In this document: in pieces, positions 49,816 through 60,673 of the stretch | Numbering within the stretch: the stretch's first letter is position 1 | Layout: every line of letters starts with the position of its first letter | Assembly: GCF_030272615.1 (NCBI RefSeq) | Contig: NC_081410.1 | Span: 286,191,957 to 286,255,956 of the forward strand | Source: Cryptomeria japonica | Taxonomy: Eukaryota > Streptophyta > Pinopsida > Cupressales > Cupressaceae | Direction: 5' to 3' | Length of the DNA: 64,000 bases | Made by a program: the position numbers and the translations under genes | The notes under the pieces: model-generated | What the model saw: the letters and a program-made list of their open reading frames with translations, nothing else | Database searches by the model: none | What the model was told of the DNA's origin: nothing

Positions 49816-52800
49816 AAGGTAACAAGGCACAAGTCCCAATTCAAGAGTTGGTAGCATCAAAATGCAATTTTGATGTACATCGTGCTCTTAGAACCTCATT
49901 TTGGAGCTTGTGCCTTGAAAACCCTGATTTTGGATAATCAAAATTAGTGTTTGGAGGCACAACAAGGTTTCAAGAGGCAAGTCCCTATTCCGGAAAATGT
50001 AATTTTGATGCACATCATGCTCTTAGAACCTCACAGCATGTGGCTCGAAAGCTCTAGTTTCAAAACAATCAAAATCAATGTTTAAAGGCAAAACAAGGTT
50101 TCAAGACACAAGTCCCGATTCTCAAGCTGATATCGTCAAAACACGATTTTGACAAACATGGTATTCTTAGAACCTTATTTCGGAGGTTGTGCCTAAAAAG
50201 CATCATTTTTTGAGCATAAATATTAGTGTTTGGAGGCACAACATGGTTTCAAGAAACATGTCCCAATTCCATAGTTGGTAGCATCAAAACACAATTTTGA
50301 TGTACATCGTACTCTTAGAACCTCATTTCAGAGCTTGGCCCTTGAAAGCCCTATTTCAGAACATCAAAATCAGTGTTTGGAGGCATAACAAAGTTTCAAG
50401 ATGCAAGTCCTGATTCTATAGTCAATAGCATCAAAATCTGATTTTGGTGCACATCGTGCTCTTAGAGCCTTATTTCGGAGCATGTGGCTCGAAAGCTCTA
50501 GTTTCAAAACATCAAAATCAATGTTTAGAGGCACACCAAGGTTTCAAGACACAAGTCCTGATTCTCAAGTTCATAGCATCAAAACATGTTTTTGATGAAC
50601 ATGGTGTTCTTAGAACCTCATTTCAGAGGTTGTGCCTCAAAAGCCTCATTTTGGAGTATAAAAATTAGTATTTGGAGGCACAACAAGGTTTCAAGAGACA
50701 AGTCCCAATTCCAGAGTCGGTAGTGTGAAAATGCAATTTTTATGTACATCCTGCTCTTACAACCTCATTTCGGAGCTTGTACTTTGAAAGCCCTGATTTT
50801 GGAACATGAAAATGAATGTTTTGAGGCACAACATGTTTCAAAAAGCAAGTCCCTATTCTGGATCCTATAGCACATGATTCTCTTAGAAGTTCATTTCGGA
50901 GCTTGTGCCTCGAAAGACCCAGTTTTGGATCATCAAAATCAATGTTTGGAGGCACAACAAGGTTTCAAGATGCAAATCCTGATTCTAGAGTCAATAGCGT
51001 CATAATTTGATTTTTGAGCACATCTTGCTCTTAGAACATTATTTCAAAGCTTGCGCCTTGAAAGCCCCAGTTCAGAGCATCATAATCATTGTTTTGAGGC
51101 ACAACAAAATTTCAAGATGGAAGACCCAATTCTAGAGCCAGTAGCACCAAAATTCAATTTTGATGCACACTGTGCTCTTAGAACCTTGTTTAATAAATTA
51201 TGCCTCAAAAGCCCCAGTTTTGGAGCATTAAAATCAATGTTTGGAGGCACAATAAGTTTTCAAGATGCAAGTCCTGATTCTGGAGCCAATAGCTTCAAAA
51301 TTTGATTTTGATGCACATTATGCTCTAAGATTCTTGATTTGGAGCTTATACCTAAAAATCTTTAGTTTTGAAGCATCAAAACTAGTGTTAGGAGGCACAA
51401 CAAGATTTCAAGATGCAAGTCCCTATTCCGGAGCCTGTAGTGTGAAAACATGATTTTGATGTAAGTTCATTTCGAAGCTTTTGCCTTGAAAGACCCAATT
51501 TTGGAGAATCAAAATCAATGTTTGGAGGCACAACAAGGTTTCAAGATGCGAGTCCCGATTCTAGAGTCAATAGCATCAAAATCTAATTTTGGCGCACATC
51601 ATGCTCAAATCAGTGTTTTGAGGCACAACAAGGTTTCAAGATGCAAGCCCCGATTCTAGAGCCAGTAGCATCAAAATTCAAATTTCATTCCCATTGTGAT
51701 GTTAGAACCCCATTTTAGAAATTGTGCTTCAAAAGCCCCAGTTTTGTACATCAAAATCGATGTTTGGAAGCACAATAAGGTTTCAAGATGCAAGTCCTTA
51801 TTCTAGAGCCAGTATTGTCAAAATTTAATTTTGATGCACATCATGTTCTTAGAATGTTTTGGAGCTTATGCCTCAAAATATTTGGTTTCAAAGCATCAAA
51901 ATTGGTGTTTGGAGGCATAAGAAGCTTTCAAGATGCAAGTCCCTATTCCGGAGCCTATAGCGTCAAAACATAATTTTAATGTACATCATGCTCTTAGAAC
52001 CTCATTTGGTAGCTTGTGCCTTGAAATCACTGATTTGGGAACATCAAAATCAGTGTTTGGAGACACAACAGGTTTAAAGAAGCAAGTCCCTATTCTGGAG
52101 CTTGTAGCATTAAAATTCCATTTTCACGCACATCAGTCTCTTAGAACCTCATTTCCTAGCATCAAAATGCAATTTTGATGTACATTGTGCTCTTAAAACC
52201 TCATTTCAGAGCTTGTGCCTTGAAATCCCTTAATTTGGAACATCATAAATGCACAAAAAGGTTACAAAAAGCAAGTTCCTATTTCTAAGCCTGTATTTTG
52301 ACGCACATCATTCTCTTAGAAGCTCATTTAAGAGCTTCTGCCTTGAAAGACCTAGTTTTTGAGCATCAAAATCAATGTTTGGAGGCACAACAAGGTTTCA
52401 AGATGCAAGTCCTAATTCTAGAGTCAATAGCTTTAAAATCTGGTTTTGGAGCACATCGTGCTCTTAGAACCTCATTTTGAAGCCAGTAGCATCAAAATTT
52501 AATTTTTATGTAAACTGTGCTCTTAAAATCCTATTTTAGAAATTGTCTCAAAAGCCCTAGTTTTGGAGCATCAAAATCGATGTTTGGAGGCACAACAAGG
52601 TTTCAAGATGCAAGTCCTGATTCTAGAGCCAGTAGCATCAAAATTTGATTTTGACGCACATCATGTTTTTAGAACCTTGTTTTGGAGCTTATGCCTCAAA
52701 ATCTTCGATTTCAAAGCATCAAAATTGGTGTTTGGAGGGACAACAAGATTTCAAGATGCAAGTCCCTATTCTAGAGCCGGTAGTGTCAAAACATGATTTT
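49816..52800 (+). repeat. Satellite block 7, plus orientation, divergent
   Basis: About 20 monomers in plus orientation, resembling the divergent domain at 20530-26200: M9 has gcctc/gaggc arms and many monomers are truncated or fused (for example ggaaaatgtaattttgatgc near 49993 and cctatagcacatgattctc near 50865). The left junction is cagatgtacatc-type minus sequence running into aaggtaacaaggcac near 49815. The right junction (tgattttgatg/ctctgaatc) coincides with the start of segmental-duplication copy 2. Confidence 0.9.
51520..52120 (+). repeat. Diverged relative of 34870-35480
   Basis: Shares rare junction words with block 3: tcaaatcagtgttttgagg (51605 and 34973), aaatttcat followed by an altered cccattgtgatgtt, the shortened M7 gaatgttttggagc (51852 and 35181), and an M1 with gacacaaca and ttaaagaagcaagtcc. 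The offset changes from 16,632 to 16,671, so there is an indel between them. It is an older copy than the 19.6 kb duplication. Confidence 0.7.
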
Positions 52801-53557
52801 GATGCTCTGAATCTAGGGCTTTTGAGGCATAAGCTTTGAATGAGGTTTTCAGAGCATGATGTGCTCCAAAATCAGATTTTGACGCTATTGACTCTATAAT
52901 CGGGACTTGCATCTTGAAACTTTGTTGTGACTCCAAAACTCGATTTTGATGCTCCAAAACTGAGGCTTTTGAGGCATACTTTCTAAAACAAGGTTCTAAG
53001 GGCACAATGTGCATCAAACTTGAATTTTGATGCTACTGGCTCTAGAATAGGGGCTTGCATCTTGAAACCTTGTTGTCCCTCAAAACACTAATTTTGATGA
53101 TCCGAAAATAGGGCTTTTGAGGCACAAGCTTCGAAATGAGGTTCTAAGAGCACGATGTGCACCAAAATCAGATTTTGATGCTATTGACTCTAGAATCAGG
53201 ACTTGCATCTTGAACCCTTGTTGTGCCTCCAAACATTAATTTTGATGCTCCAAAATTGAGTCTTTCGAGGCACAAGCTCTAAAATGAGCTTCTCAAAGAA
53301 TGATGTGCGTTAAAATGGAATTTTGACACTACTAGCTCCAGAATAGGGACTTTTTTCTTGAAACCTTGTTGTGCCTCAAAACATTTATTTTGATGTGCCA
53401 AAATCAGGGCTTTCAAGGCATGATCTCTGAAATGAGGTTCTAAGAGCATGATGTACATAAAAATTGCATTTTGACTCTACCCACTCTGGAATTGGGACTT
53501 GTCTCTTGAAACCATGTTGTGATTCCAAACACTAATTTTTATGTTCCAAAAATGAGG
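52801..53557 (-). repeat. Satellite block 8, minus orientation
   Basis: About five monomers on the minus strand, the counterpart of 33199-33940. It retains the full M9 word (ccaaacactaatttttatg) that is partly deleted in copy 1 near 33920. The right junction is aatgagg/ttgcctcaaaac. Confidence 0.9.
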
Positions 53558-53728
53558 TTGCCTCAAAACCCATGGTTTCAGATCATCAAAATAATTGTTT
53601 TGAGGCACAACAAGGTCCCAAGATGCAAGCCCCTAATCTAGAGCTAGTACCATCAAAATTCAAGTTCGATGCACAATGTGCCTTTAGAACCCTATTTTAG
53701 AAATTGTGCCTCAAAAGCCCCAGTTTTG
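53558..53728 (+). repeat. Satellite block 9, plus orientation, left of the solo LTR
   Basis: Just over one monomer in plus orientation, the counterpart of 33941-34112. It ends with the target-site copy ttttg at 53724-53728. Confidence 0.9.
53724..53728. repeat. Left 5-bp target-site duplication of the solo LTR
   Basis: ttttg immediately before the LTR terminal TG; repeated at 54602-54606 and single at the empty site 34108-34112. Confidence 0.92.
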
Positions 53729-54601
53729 TGTTGGGAAAAATGGTGTCTCAACCTTGCATTTATGCGAGGTTACTATTTATAGTAAGTTTTCATTTGAGCA
53801 CGAAATGGTGTGAAACTCTCCCTGAAGCTTCTAGTTGGCTAGATAAGCATTCCGGTAAACTTGCGTCGCAAGGTCATAGCTAGTTTTGAAGATATTAAAG
53901 TTTTCATCTTGGAGGGGTGCAATAAAATGTTTAAACTTAATTTTGGGGACTTTAGAGGCTCTGAAACACCCTGAAAAGTGGCTGTAACCGGCAAAGCACT
54001 TCGCAAGCTTTCCGGCGCTTCAAACGGTTCGTCAATCGGACACCCGGTTCTCAAGTTATGGCCTCCGGAAGTTTGTACTCCTGAAATAGGAAAAATAATT
54101 TGTATCGGATACATAAATGAGCTGTAAAAGGGAGCGACACATGTTGATGTGTGCTTTAACATGTCATAGGGCATCTAGAAGGGAGATAAGGTCGGCTACA
54201 CCTTATTGGGTGGTTTTCGCCCATGGTTTTGTAATACCGTTTGACAGTTTCCTGTATTGTATCTCCTATTTATGAGGTGTGTGAGATAGAGGTTGTGTGT
54301 AAGAGTCTTATGGCTATTGAGTTGCCTTTGAATCTCTGATTAGTGGTACTCTTGCGAAGAGCTTGCTCTGCAAGTATGTTGTAATCTGTTTTGATTGCTG
54401 AATAAAATATTGAGTTGCTTTTGGAGTGTGGGGTTTCTCTCCTAAAAGGGTTTTCCCCACGTAAATCACTGTGTTGTGGTATGAATGCTATTATATCTAT
54501 TTCTATTTTCTGTAACTGTTGTAATGATCTGAAAAAGTTTTGCATTACCCTCCTCTCAAGGTTAGTGTAGGAAGTTGTTTCCGCTACTTTACTTCCTTAC
54601 A
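53729..54601 (+). mobile_element. Solo LTR (873 bp)
   Basis: Begins TG (tgttgggaaaaatgg) and ends CA (acttccttaca), flanked by 5-bp direct repeats ttttg. There is no internal region, primer site or second LTR, so two LTRs have recombined to leave one. A gggttttccccacgtaaatc word near 54448-54467, typical of the 3' part of plant LTRs, sets the plus orientation. A tatttat word at 54267-54273 may be the TATA box. The sequence is unrelated to the 1,054-bp LTR at 29840. Superfamily cannot be decided from the LTR alone. Short open frames on its minus strand are chance. Confidence 0.93.
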
Positions 54602-54606
54602 TTTTG
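54602..54606. repeat. Right 5-bp target-site duplication of the solo LTR
   Basis: ttttg immediately after the LTR terminal CA, continuing into ggagcattaaaatcg of the interrupted satellite monomer. Confidence 0.92.
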
Positions 54607-56058
54607 GAGCATTAAAATCGATTTTTGGAGTCACAACAAAGTTTCAAGATACAAGCCCCGATTATAGAGTCAATAGTGTCAAAATCTGATTTTGGCACAC
54701 ATCGTGCTCTTAAAACCTCATTCGAAGCTTGTGCCTCAAAAGCTATAGATTTAGAGCATCAAAATCAATGTTTTAAGGCACAACAAGGTTTCAAGATGCA
54801 AGCCCCAATTCTAGAGCCAGTAGCATCAAAATTTAATTTTGATGCACATTGTGCTCTTAGAACCCTATTTTAGAAATTGTGCCTCAAAAGCCTCAATTTT
54901 GGAGCATCGAAAATGATGTTTGGAGGCACAACAAGGTTTCAAGATGCAATTCCTAATTCTGGAGCCGGGTAGCGTCAAATTTTGATTTTGATGGACATCG
55001 TGCTCTTAGAACCTTGTTTTGGAGCTTATGCCTCACAATGTGTTTTTTGAACCTTTTTTTAGAAATTGTGCCTTAAAAGCCCTAGTTTTGGAGCATCAAA
55101 ATCGATTTTTGGAGTCACAACAAAGTTTCAAGATGCAAGTCCTGATTATAGAATCAATAGCGTTAAAATCTAATTTTGGTGCACATCATGCTCTTAAAAC
55201 CTCATTCAAAGCTTGTGCCTCAAAAGCCCCAGATTCAGAGCATCAGAATCAATGTTTTGAGGCACAACAAGGTTTCAAGATGCAAGCCCCAACTCTAGAG
55301 CCAGTAGCATGAAAATTTAATTTTGATGCACATTGTGCTCTTAGAACCCTGTTTTAGAAATTGTGTCGAGCATCAAAATCAATGTTTGGAGGCACAACAA
55401 GGTTTCAAGTTGCAAGTCCCGATTCTAGAGTCAATAGCATCAAAATCTAATTTTGGTGTACATCATGGTCAAATCAGTGTTTTGAGGCACAACAAGGTTT
55501 CAAGATGCAAGCCTCGATTCTAGAACCAGCAGCATAAAAATTCAAATTTCATGCCCACTATGATGTTCGAATCCTGTTTTAGAAATTGTGCCTCAAAAGC
55601 CCCAGTTTTGGGGCATCAAAATCGATTCTGGAGCCGGTATCGTCAAAATTTGATTTTGATGCACATCGTGTTCTTAGAATGTTTTGGAGCTTATGCCTCA
55701 AAATCTTCGGTTTCAAAGCATCAAAATTGGTGTTTGGAGGAACAACAAGCTTTCAAGATGCAAGTCCCTATTCTGGAGCCTATAGCATCAAAACGTAATT
55801 TTGATGTACATCGTTCTCTTAGAACCTCATTTCGCAGCTTGTGCCTTGAAATAACTGATTTTGGAACATCAAACTCAATATTTGGAGACACAATAGGTTT
55901 AAAGAAGCAAGCCCCTATTCCGGAGCTTGTAGCGTCAAAATCTGATTTTGGTGCACAAGAAGGTTTTATGATGCAAGTCCTGATTTTGGAGCCGGGTAGC
56001 ATCAAAATTTGATTTTGACACACATCGTTCTCTTAGAACCTTGTTTTGGATCTTATGC
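54602..56058 (+). repeat. Satellite block 10, plus orientation, right of the solo LTR
   Basis: The counterpart of 34108-35561, with the same fusions (cctcacaatgtg near 55030, attgtgtcgagcatc near 55361, catggtcaaatcagtg near 55466, gaatgttttggagc near 55677). Orientation switches at ttatgc/atgcctcaaaac. Confidence 0.9.
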
Positions 56059-59000
56059 ATGCCTCAAAACACTGATTTTGATGATCCGAAACTAGGGCTT
56101 TTGAGGCACAAGCTTTGAAATGAGGTTCTAAGAGCACGATGTGCACCAAAAGCAGATTTTGATGCTATTGACTCTAGAATAGGGACTTGCATCTTGAAAC
56201 CTTGTTGTGCCTCCAAACATTGATTTTGATGCTCCAAAACTGAGTCTTTCGAGGCACAAGCTCTGAAATGAGCTTCTCAAAGAATGATGTGCATCAGAAT
56301 GGAATTTTCATGCTACTGGCTCCGGAATAGGGACTTGTTCCTTGAAACCTTATTGTGCCTCAAAACATTGATTTTGATGTGCCAAAATCAAGGCTTTCAA
56401 GGCACAATCTTTGAAATAAGGTTCTAAGAGCATGATGTACATCAAAATTGCATTTTGATTCTACCCACTCTAGAATTGGGCCTTGTGTCTTGAAACCTTG
56501 TTGTGACTCCAAACACTAATTTTTATTTTCTAAAAATGAGGCTTTTGAGTCACAACCTCCGTAATGAGGTTCTAAGAACACCATGTTTGTCAAAATCATG
56601 TTTTGATGCTATCAGCTTGAGAATTGGAACTTGTGTCTTCAAACCTTGTTGTGCCTTTAAACATTGATTTGGGTGTTTTGAAACTGGTGCTTTCGAGCCA
56701 CATGCTCCGAAATGAGTTTCTAAGATCACGATGTGCATCAAAATCAAGTTTTGAGACTACAGGCTCCGGAATAGGGACTTGCATCTCGAAAGCTTGTTGT
56801 GCCTCCAAAGACCAATTTTGATGCTTTGAAACCAATGATTTTGAGGCATAAGCTCCAAAACAAACTTCTAAGAGCACCATGTGCATCAAAATCAAATTTT
56901 GATGCTACCAGCTCCAGAATTAGGACTTGCATCTTGAAACCTTGTTGTGCCTCCAAACATCAATTTTGATGCTCCAAAACTAGAGCTTTTGAGGCACAAT
57001 TTCTGAAATAGGGTTCTAAGAGCACAATGTGCATCAAAATTGAATTTTGATGCTATTGGCTCTATAATCGAGGCTTGCATCTTGAAACCTTGTTGTGCCT
57101 CAAAACATTGATTCTGATGCTCTAAATATGGGGCTTTTGAGGAACAAGCTTCGAATGAGGTTTGAAGAGCACGATGTGCACCAAAATCAGAATTTGATGC
57201 TATTGACTCTATTATCGGGACTTGCATCTTGAAACTTTGTTGTGACTCCAAAACTCGATTTTGATGCTCCAAAATTGGGGCTTTTGAGGCACAATTTCTA
57301 AAATAGGGTTCTAAGGGCACAATGTGCATCAAACTTGAATTTTGATGCTACTGGCTCTAGAATAGGGGCTTGCATCTTGAAACCTTGTTGTCCCTCAAAA
57401 CACTAATTTTGATGATCCGAAAATAGGGCTTTTGAGGCACAAACTTTGAAATGAGGTTCTAAGAGCTCGATGTGCAAGAAAATCAGATTTTGATGCTATT
57501 GACTCTAGAATCAGGACTTGCATCTTGAAACCTTTTTGTGCCTCCAAACATTGATTTTGATGCTGCAAAACCGAGTCTTTCGAGGCACAAGCTCTGAAAT
57601 GAGCTTCTCAGAGAATGATGTGCGTCAAAATAGAATTTTGATGCTACTAGCTCTGGAATAGGGACTTGTTTCTTGAAACCTTGTTGCGCCTCAAAAAATT
57701 GATTTTGTTGTGCCAAAATCAGGGCTTTCAAGGCACAATCTCTGAAATGAGGTTCTAAGAGCATGATGTACATCAAAATTGCATTTTGACTCTACCCACT
57801 CTGGAATTGGAACTTGTGTCTTGAAACCTTGTTGTGACTCCAAACACTAATTTTTATGTTCCAAAAATGAGGCTTTTGAGTCACAACCTCTGGAATGAGG
57901 TTCTAGGGAACACAATGTTTGTCAAAATAGTGTTATGATGCTATCAACTTGAGAATTGGGACTTGTGTCTTGAAACCTTGTTGTACGTTTAAACATTGAT
58001 TTGGGTGTTTTGAAACTGGAGCTTTTGAGCCACATGCTTCAAAATGAGTTTCTGAGAGCACGATGTGCATCAAAATCACGTTTTGACACTACAAGCTCTG
58101 GAATAGGGACTTGCATCTTGAAAGCTTGTTGTGCCTCCAAACACCAATTTTGATGCTTTGAAACTGTTGATTTTGAGGCATAAGCTCCAAAACAAGGTTC
58201 TAAGAGCACGATGTGCGTCAAAATCAAATTTTGATGCTGACGGCTCCGGAATCAGGATTTGCATCTTTAAAACTTGTTGTGCCTCCAAACATCGATTTTC
58301 ATGCTCCAAAACTGGGGCTTTTGAGGCACAAGCTTCGAATGAGGTTTTAAGAGCATGGTGTGCACCAAAATCATATTTTGATGCTATGGACTCTATAATC
58401 GCGACTTGCATCTTGAAACTTTGTTGTGACTCCAAAAATTGATTTTGATGCTCCAAAACTGGGGCTTTTGAGGCACAATTTCTAAAACAGGGTTCTAAGG
58501 GCACAATGTGCATCAAACTTGAATTTTGATGCTAGTGGCTCTAGAATAGGGGCTTGCATCTTGAAACCTTATTGTGCCTCAAAACATTGATTTTGATGAT
58601 CTGAAATCAGGGCTTTTGAGGCACAAGCTTCAAAAGGAGGTTCTAAGAGCACGATGTGCACCAAAATCAGATTTTGATGATATTGACTCTAGAATCTAGA
58701 CTTGCATCTTGAAACCTTGTTGTGCCTCCAAACATTGATTTTGATGATCCAAAACTGAGTCTTTCGAGGCACAAGCTCTGAAATGAGCTACTCAAAGAAT
58801 GATGTGTGTCAAAATGGAATTTTGACAATACTGGCTCCGGAATAGGGACTTGTTTCTTGAAACCTTGTTGTGCCTCAAAACATTGATTTTGATGTGCCAA
58901 AATTAGGGATTTCAAGGCACAATGTCCAAAATGAGGTTCTAAGAGCATGATGTACATCAAAATTGCATTTTGATTCTACCCACGCTGCAATTGGGACTTG

Positions 59001-60093
59001 TGTCTTGAAACGTTGTTGTGACTCCAAACACTAATTTTTATGTTCCAAAAATGGGGCTTTTGAGTCACAACCTCCGAAATGAGGTTCTAGGGAACACAAT
59101 GTTTGTCAAAATCATGTTTTGATGCTATCAGCTTGAGAATTGGGACTTGTGTCTTGAAACCTTGTTGTTCCTTTAAACATTGATTTGGTTGTTTTGAAAC
59201 TAGGGCTTTCAAGCCACATGCTCCGAAACAAGTTTCTAAGAGCACGATGTGCATCAAAATCATGTTTTGACACTAAACGCTCGGGAATAGGGACTTGTGT
59301 CTCGAAAGCTTGTTGTGCCTCCAAACACAAATTTTGATGCTTCGAAACCGATGATTTTGAGGCATAAGCTCCAAAAAAAGTTTCTAAGAGCACGATTTGT
59401 GTCAAAATCAAATTTTGACTCTACCGTCTCTAGAATTAAAACTTGCATCTTGAAACCTTGTTGTGCCTCGAAACATGAATTTTTATGCTCCAAAATTGGA
59501 GCTTTTGAGGCACAATTTCTGAAACAGAGTTCTAAGAGCACAATGCGCATCAAAGTTTACTAGCTCTAGAATAGGGGCTTGCATCTTGAAACCTTATTGT
59601 GCCTCAAAACATTGATTCTGATGCTCTGAATTTGGGGCTTTTGAGGCACAAGCTTCGAATGAGGTTTTAAGAGCACGATGTGCGCCAAAATCAGATTTTG
59701 ACGCTATTGACTCTATAATCAGGACTTGCATCTTGAAACTTTGTTGTGACTCCAAAAATTTATTTTGATGCTCCAAAACTGGGGCTTTTGAGGAACAATT
59801 TTATAAAATAGGGTTCTAAGGGCACAATGTGCATCAAACTTGAATTTTGATGCTACTGGCTCTAGAATAGGGGCTTGCATCTTGAAACCTTGTTGTGCCT
59901 CAAAACACTAATTTTGATGATCCAAAACCAGAGCTTTTGAGGCACAAGCTTTGAAATGAGGTTCTAAGAGCACGATGTATACCAAAATCAAATTTTGATG
60001 CTATTGACTCTAGAATCCTGACTTGCATCTTGAAACCTTGTTGTGCTTCCAAACATTAGTTTTGATGCTCCAAAACTGAGTCTTCCGAGGCAT
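56059..60093 (-). repeat. Satellite block 11, minus orientation
   Basis: About 27 monomers on the minus strand, the counterpart of 35562-39515. It keeps the 81 bp deleted from copy 1 (near 57250-57350). M1 markers are near 57776 and 58960, again 1,184 bp apart. It contains the M5/M6 hybrid monomer at 58233-58368. Confidence 0.92.
58233..58368 (-). repeat. Hybrid M5/M6 satellite monomer, locus 2
   Basis: The direct duplicate of the hybrid at 37655-37790 (offset 20,578). It shares gatgctgacggctc, atttgcatctttaaaac and cgattttcatgctcc. Confidence 0.85.
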
Positions 60094-60608
60094 TGTTTTG
60101 AGGCAGAACAAGGTTTCAAGAAACAAGTCCCTATTCTGGAGCGAGTAGCATCAAAATTCCATTTTGATGCACATCATTCTTTGAGAAGCTCATTTTAGAG
60201 CTTGTGCTTGTGCCTCGAAAGACTCAGTGTTGGAGCATCAAAATCAATGTTTGGAGGCACAACAAGGTTTCAATATGCAACTCCTGATTCTAGACTCAAT
60301 AGTATCAAAATCTGATTTTTGTGCACATCGTGCTCTTAGAACCTCATTTCGAAGCTTGTGCCTCAAAAGCTTTGGTTTCAGATCATGAAAATTAGTGTTT
60401 TGAGGCACAACAAGGTTTCAAGATGCAAGTGCCTATTCTAGAGCCAGTAGCATCGAAATTCAAGTTTGGCGCACATTGTGCTGTTAAACCCTCATTCGAA
60501 GCTTGTGCCTCAAAAGCCCCAAATTCAGAGCATCAGAATCAATGTTTTGAGGCACAACAAGGTTTCAAGATGCAAGCCCCTATTCTAGAGCCAGTAGCAT
60601 CAAAATTC
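60094..60608 (+). repeat. Satellite block 12, short plus-oriented inverted segment
   Basis: The counterpart of 39516-40030 with the same length and junctions. It ends at the centre of the perfect palindrome at 60608. Confidence 0.92.
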
Positions 60609-60673
60609 AATTTTGATGCTACTGGCTCTAGAATAGGGGCTTGCATCTTGAAACCTTGTTGTGCCTCAAAACA
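60543..60673. repeat. Perfect 131-bp palindrome with 1-nt spacer at inversion junction
   Basis: The arms 60543-60607 and 60609-60673 (65 nt each) are perfect reverse complements around the single base at 60608. Beyond one mismatch (60542/60674), pairing resumes for five more bases on each side. It marks the point where satellite orientation flips from plus to minus and could extrude as a cruciform. Confidence 0.95.

Noticed and set aside
53839-54545. Two minus-strand open frames inside the solo LTR (53839-54174 and 54270-54545)
   Set aside because: They have no recognisable domain, lie antisense within an LTR, and are of chance length.
29840-54601. The LTR at 29840 and the solo LTR at 53729 as the two ends of one element
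   Set aside because: Their sequences and lengths (1,054 and 873 bp) differ, the solo LTR has its own 5-bp target duplication, and satellite lies between them.
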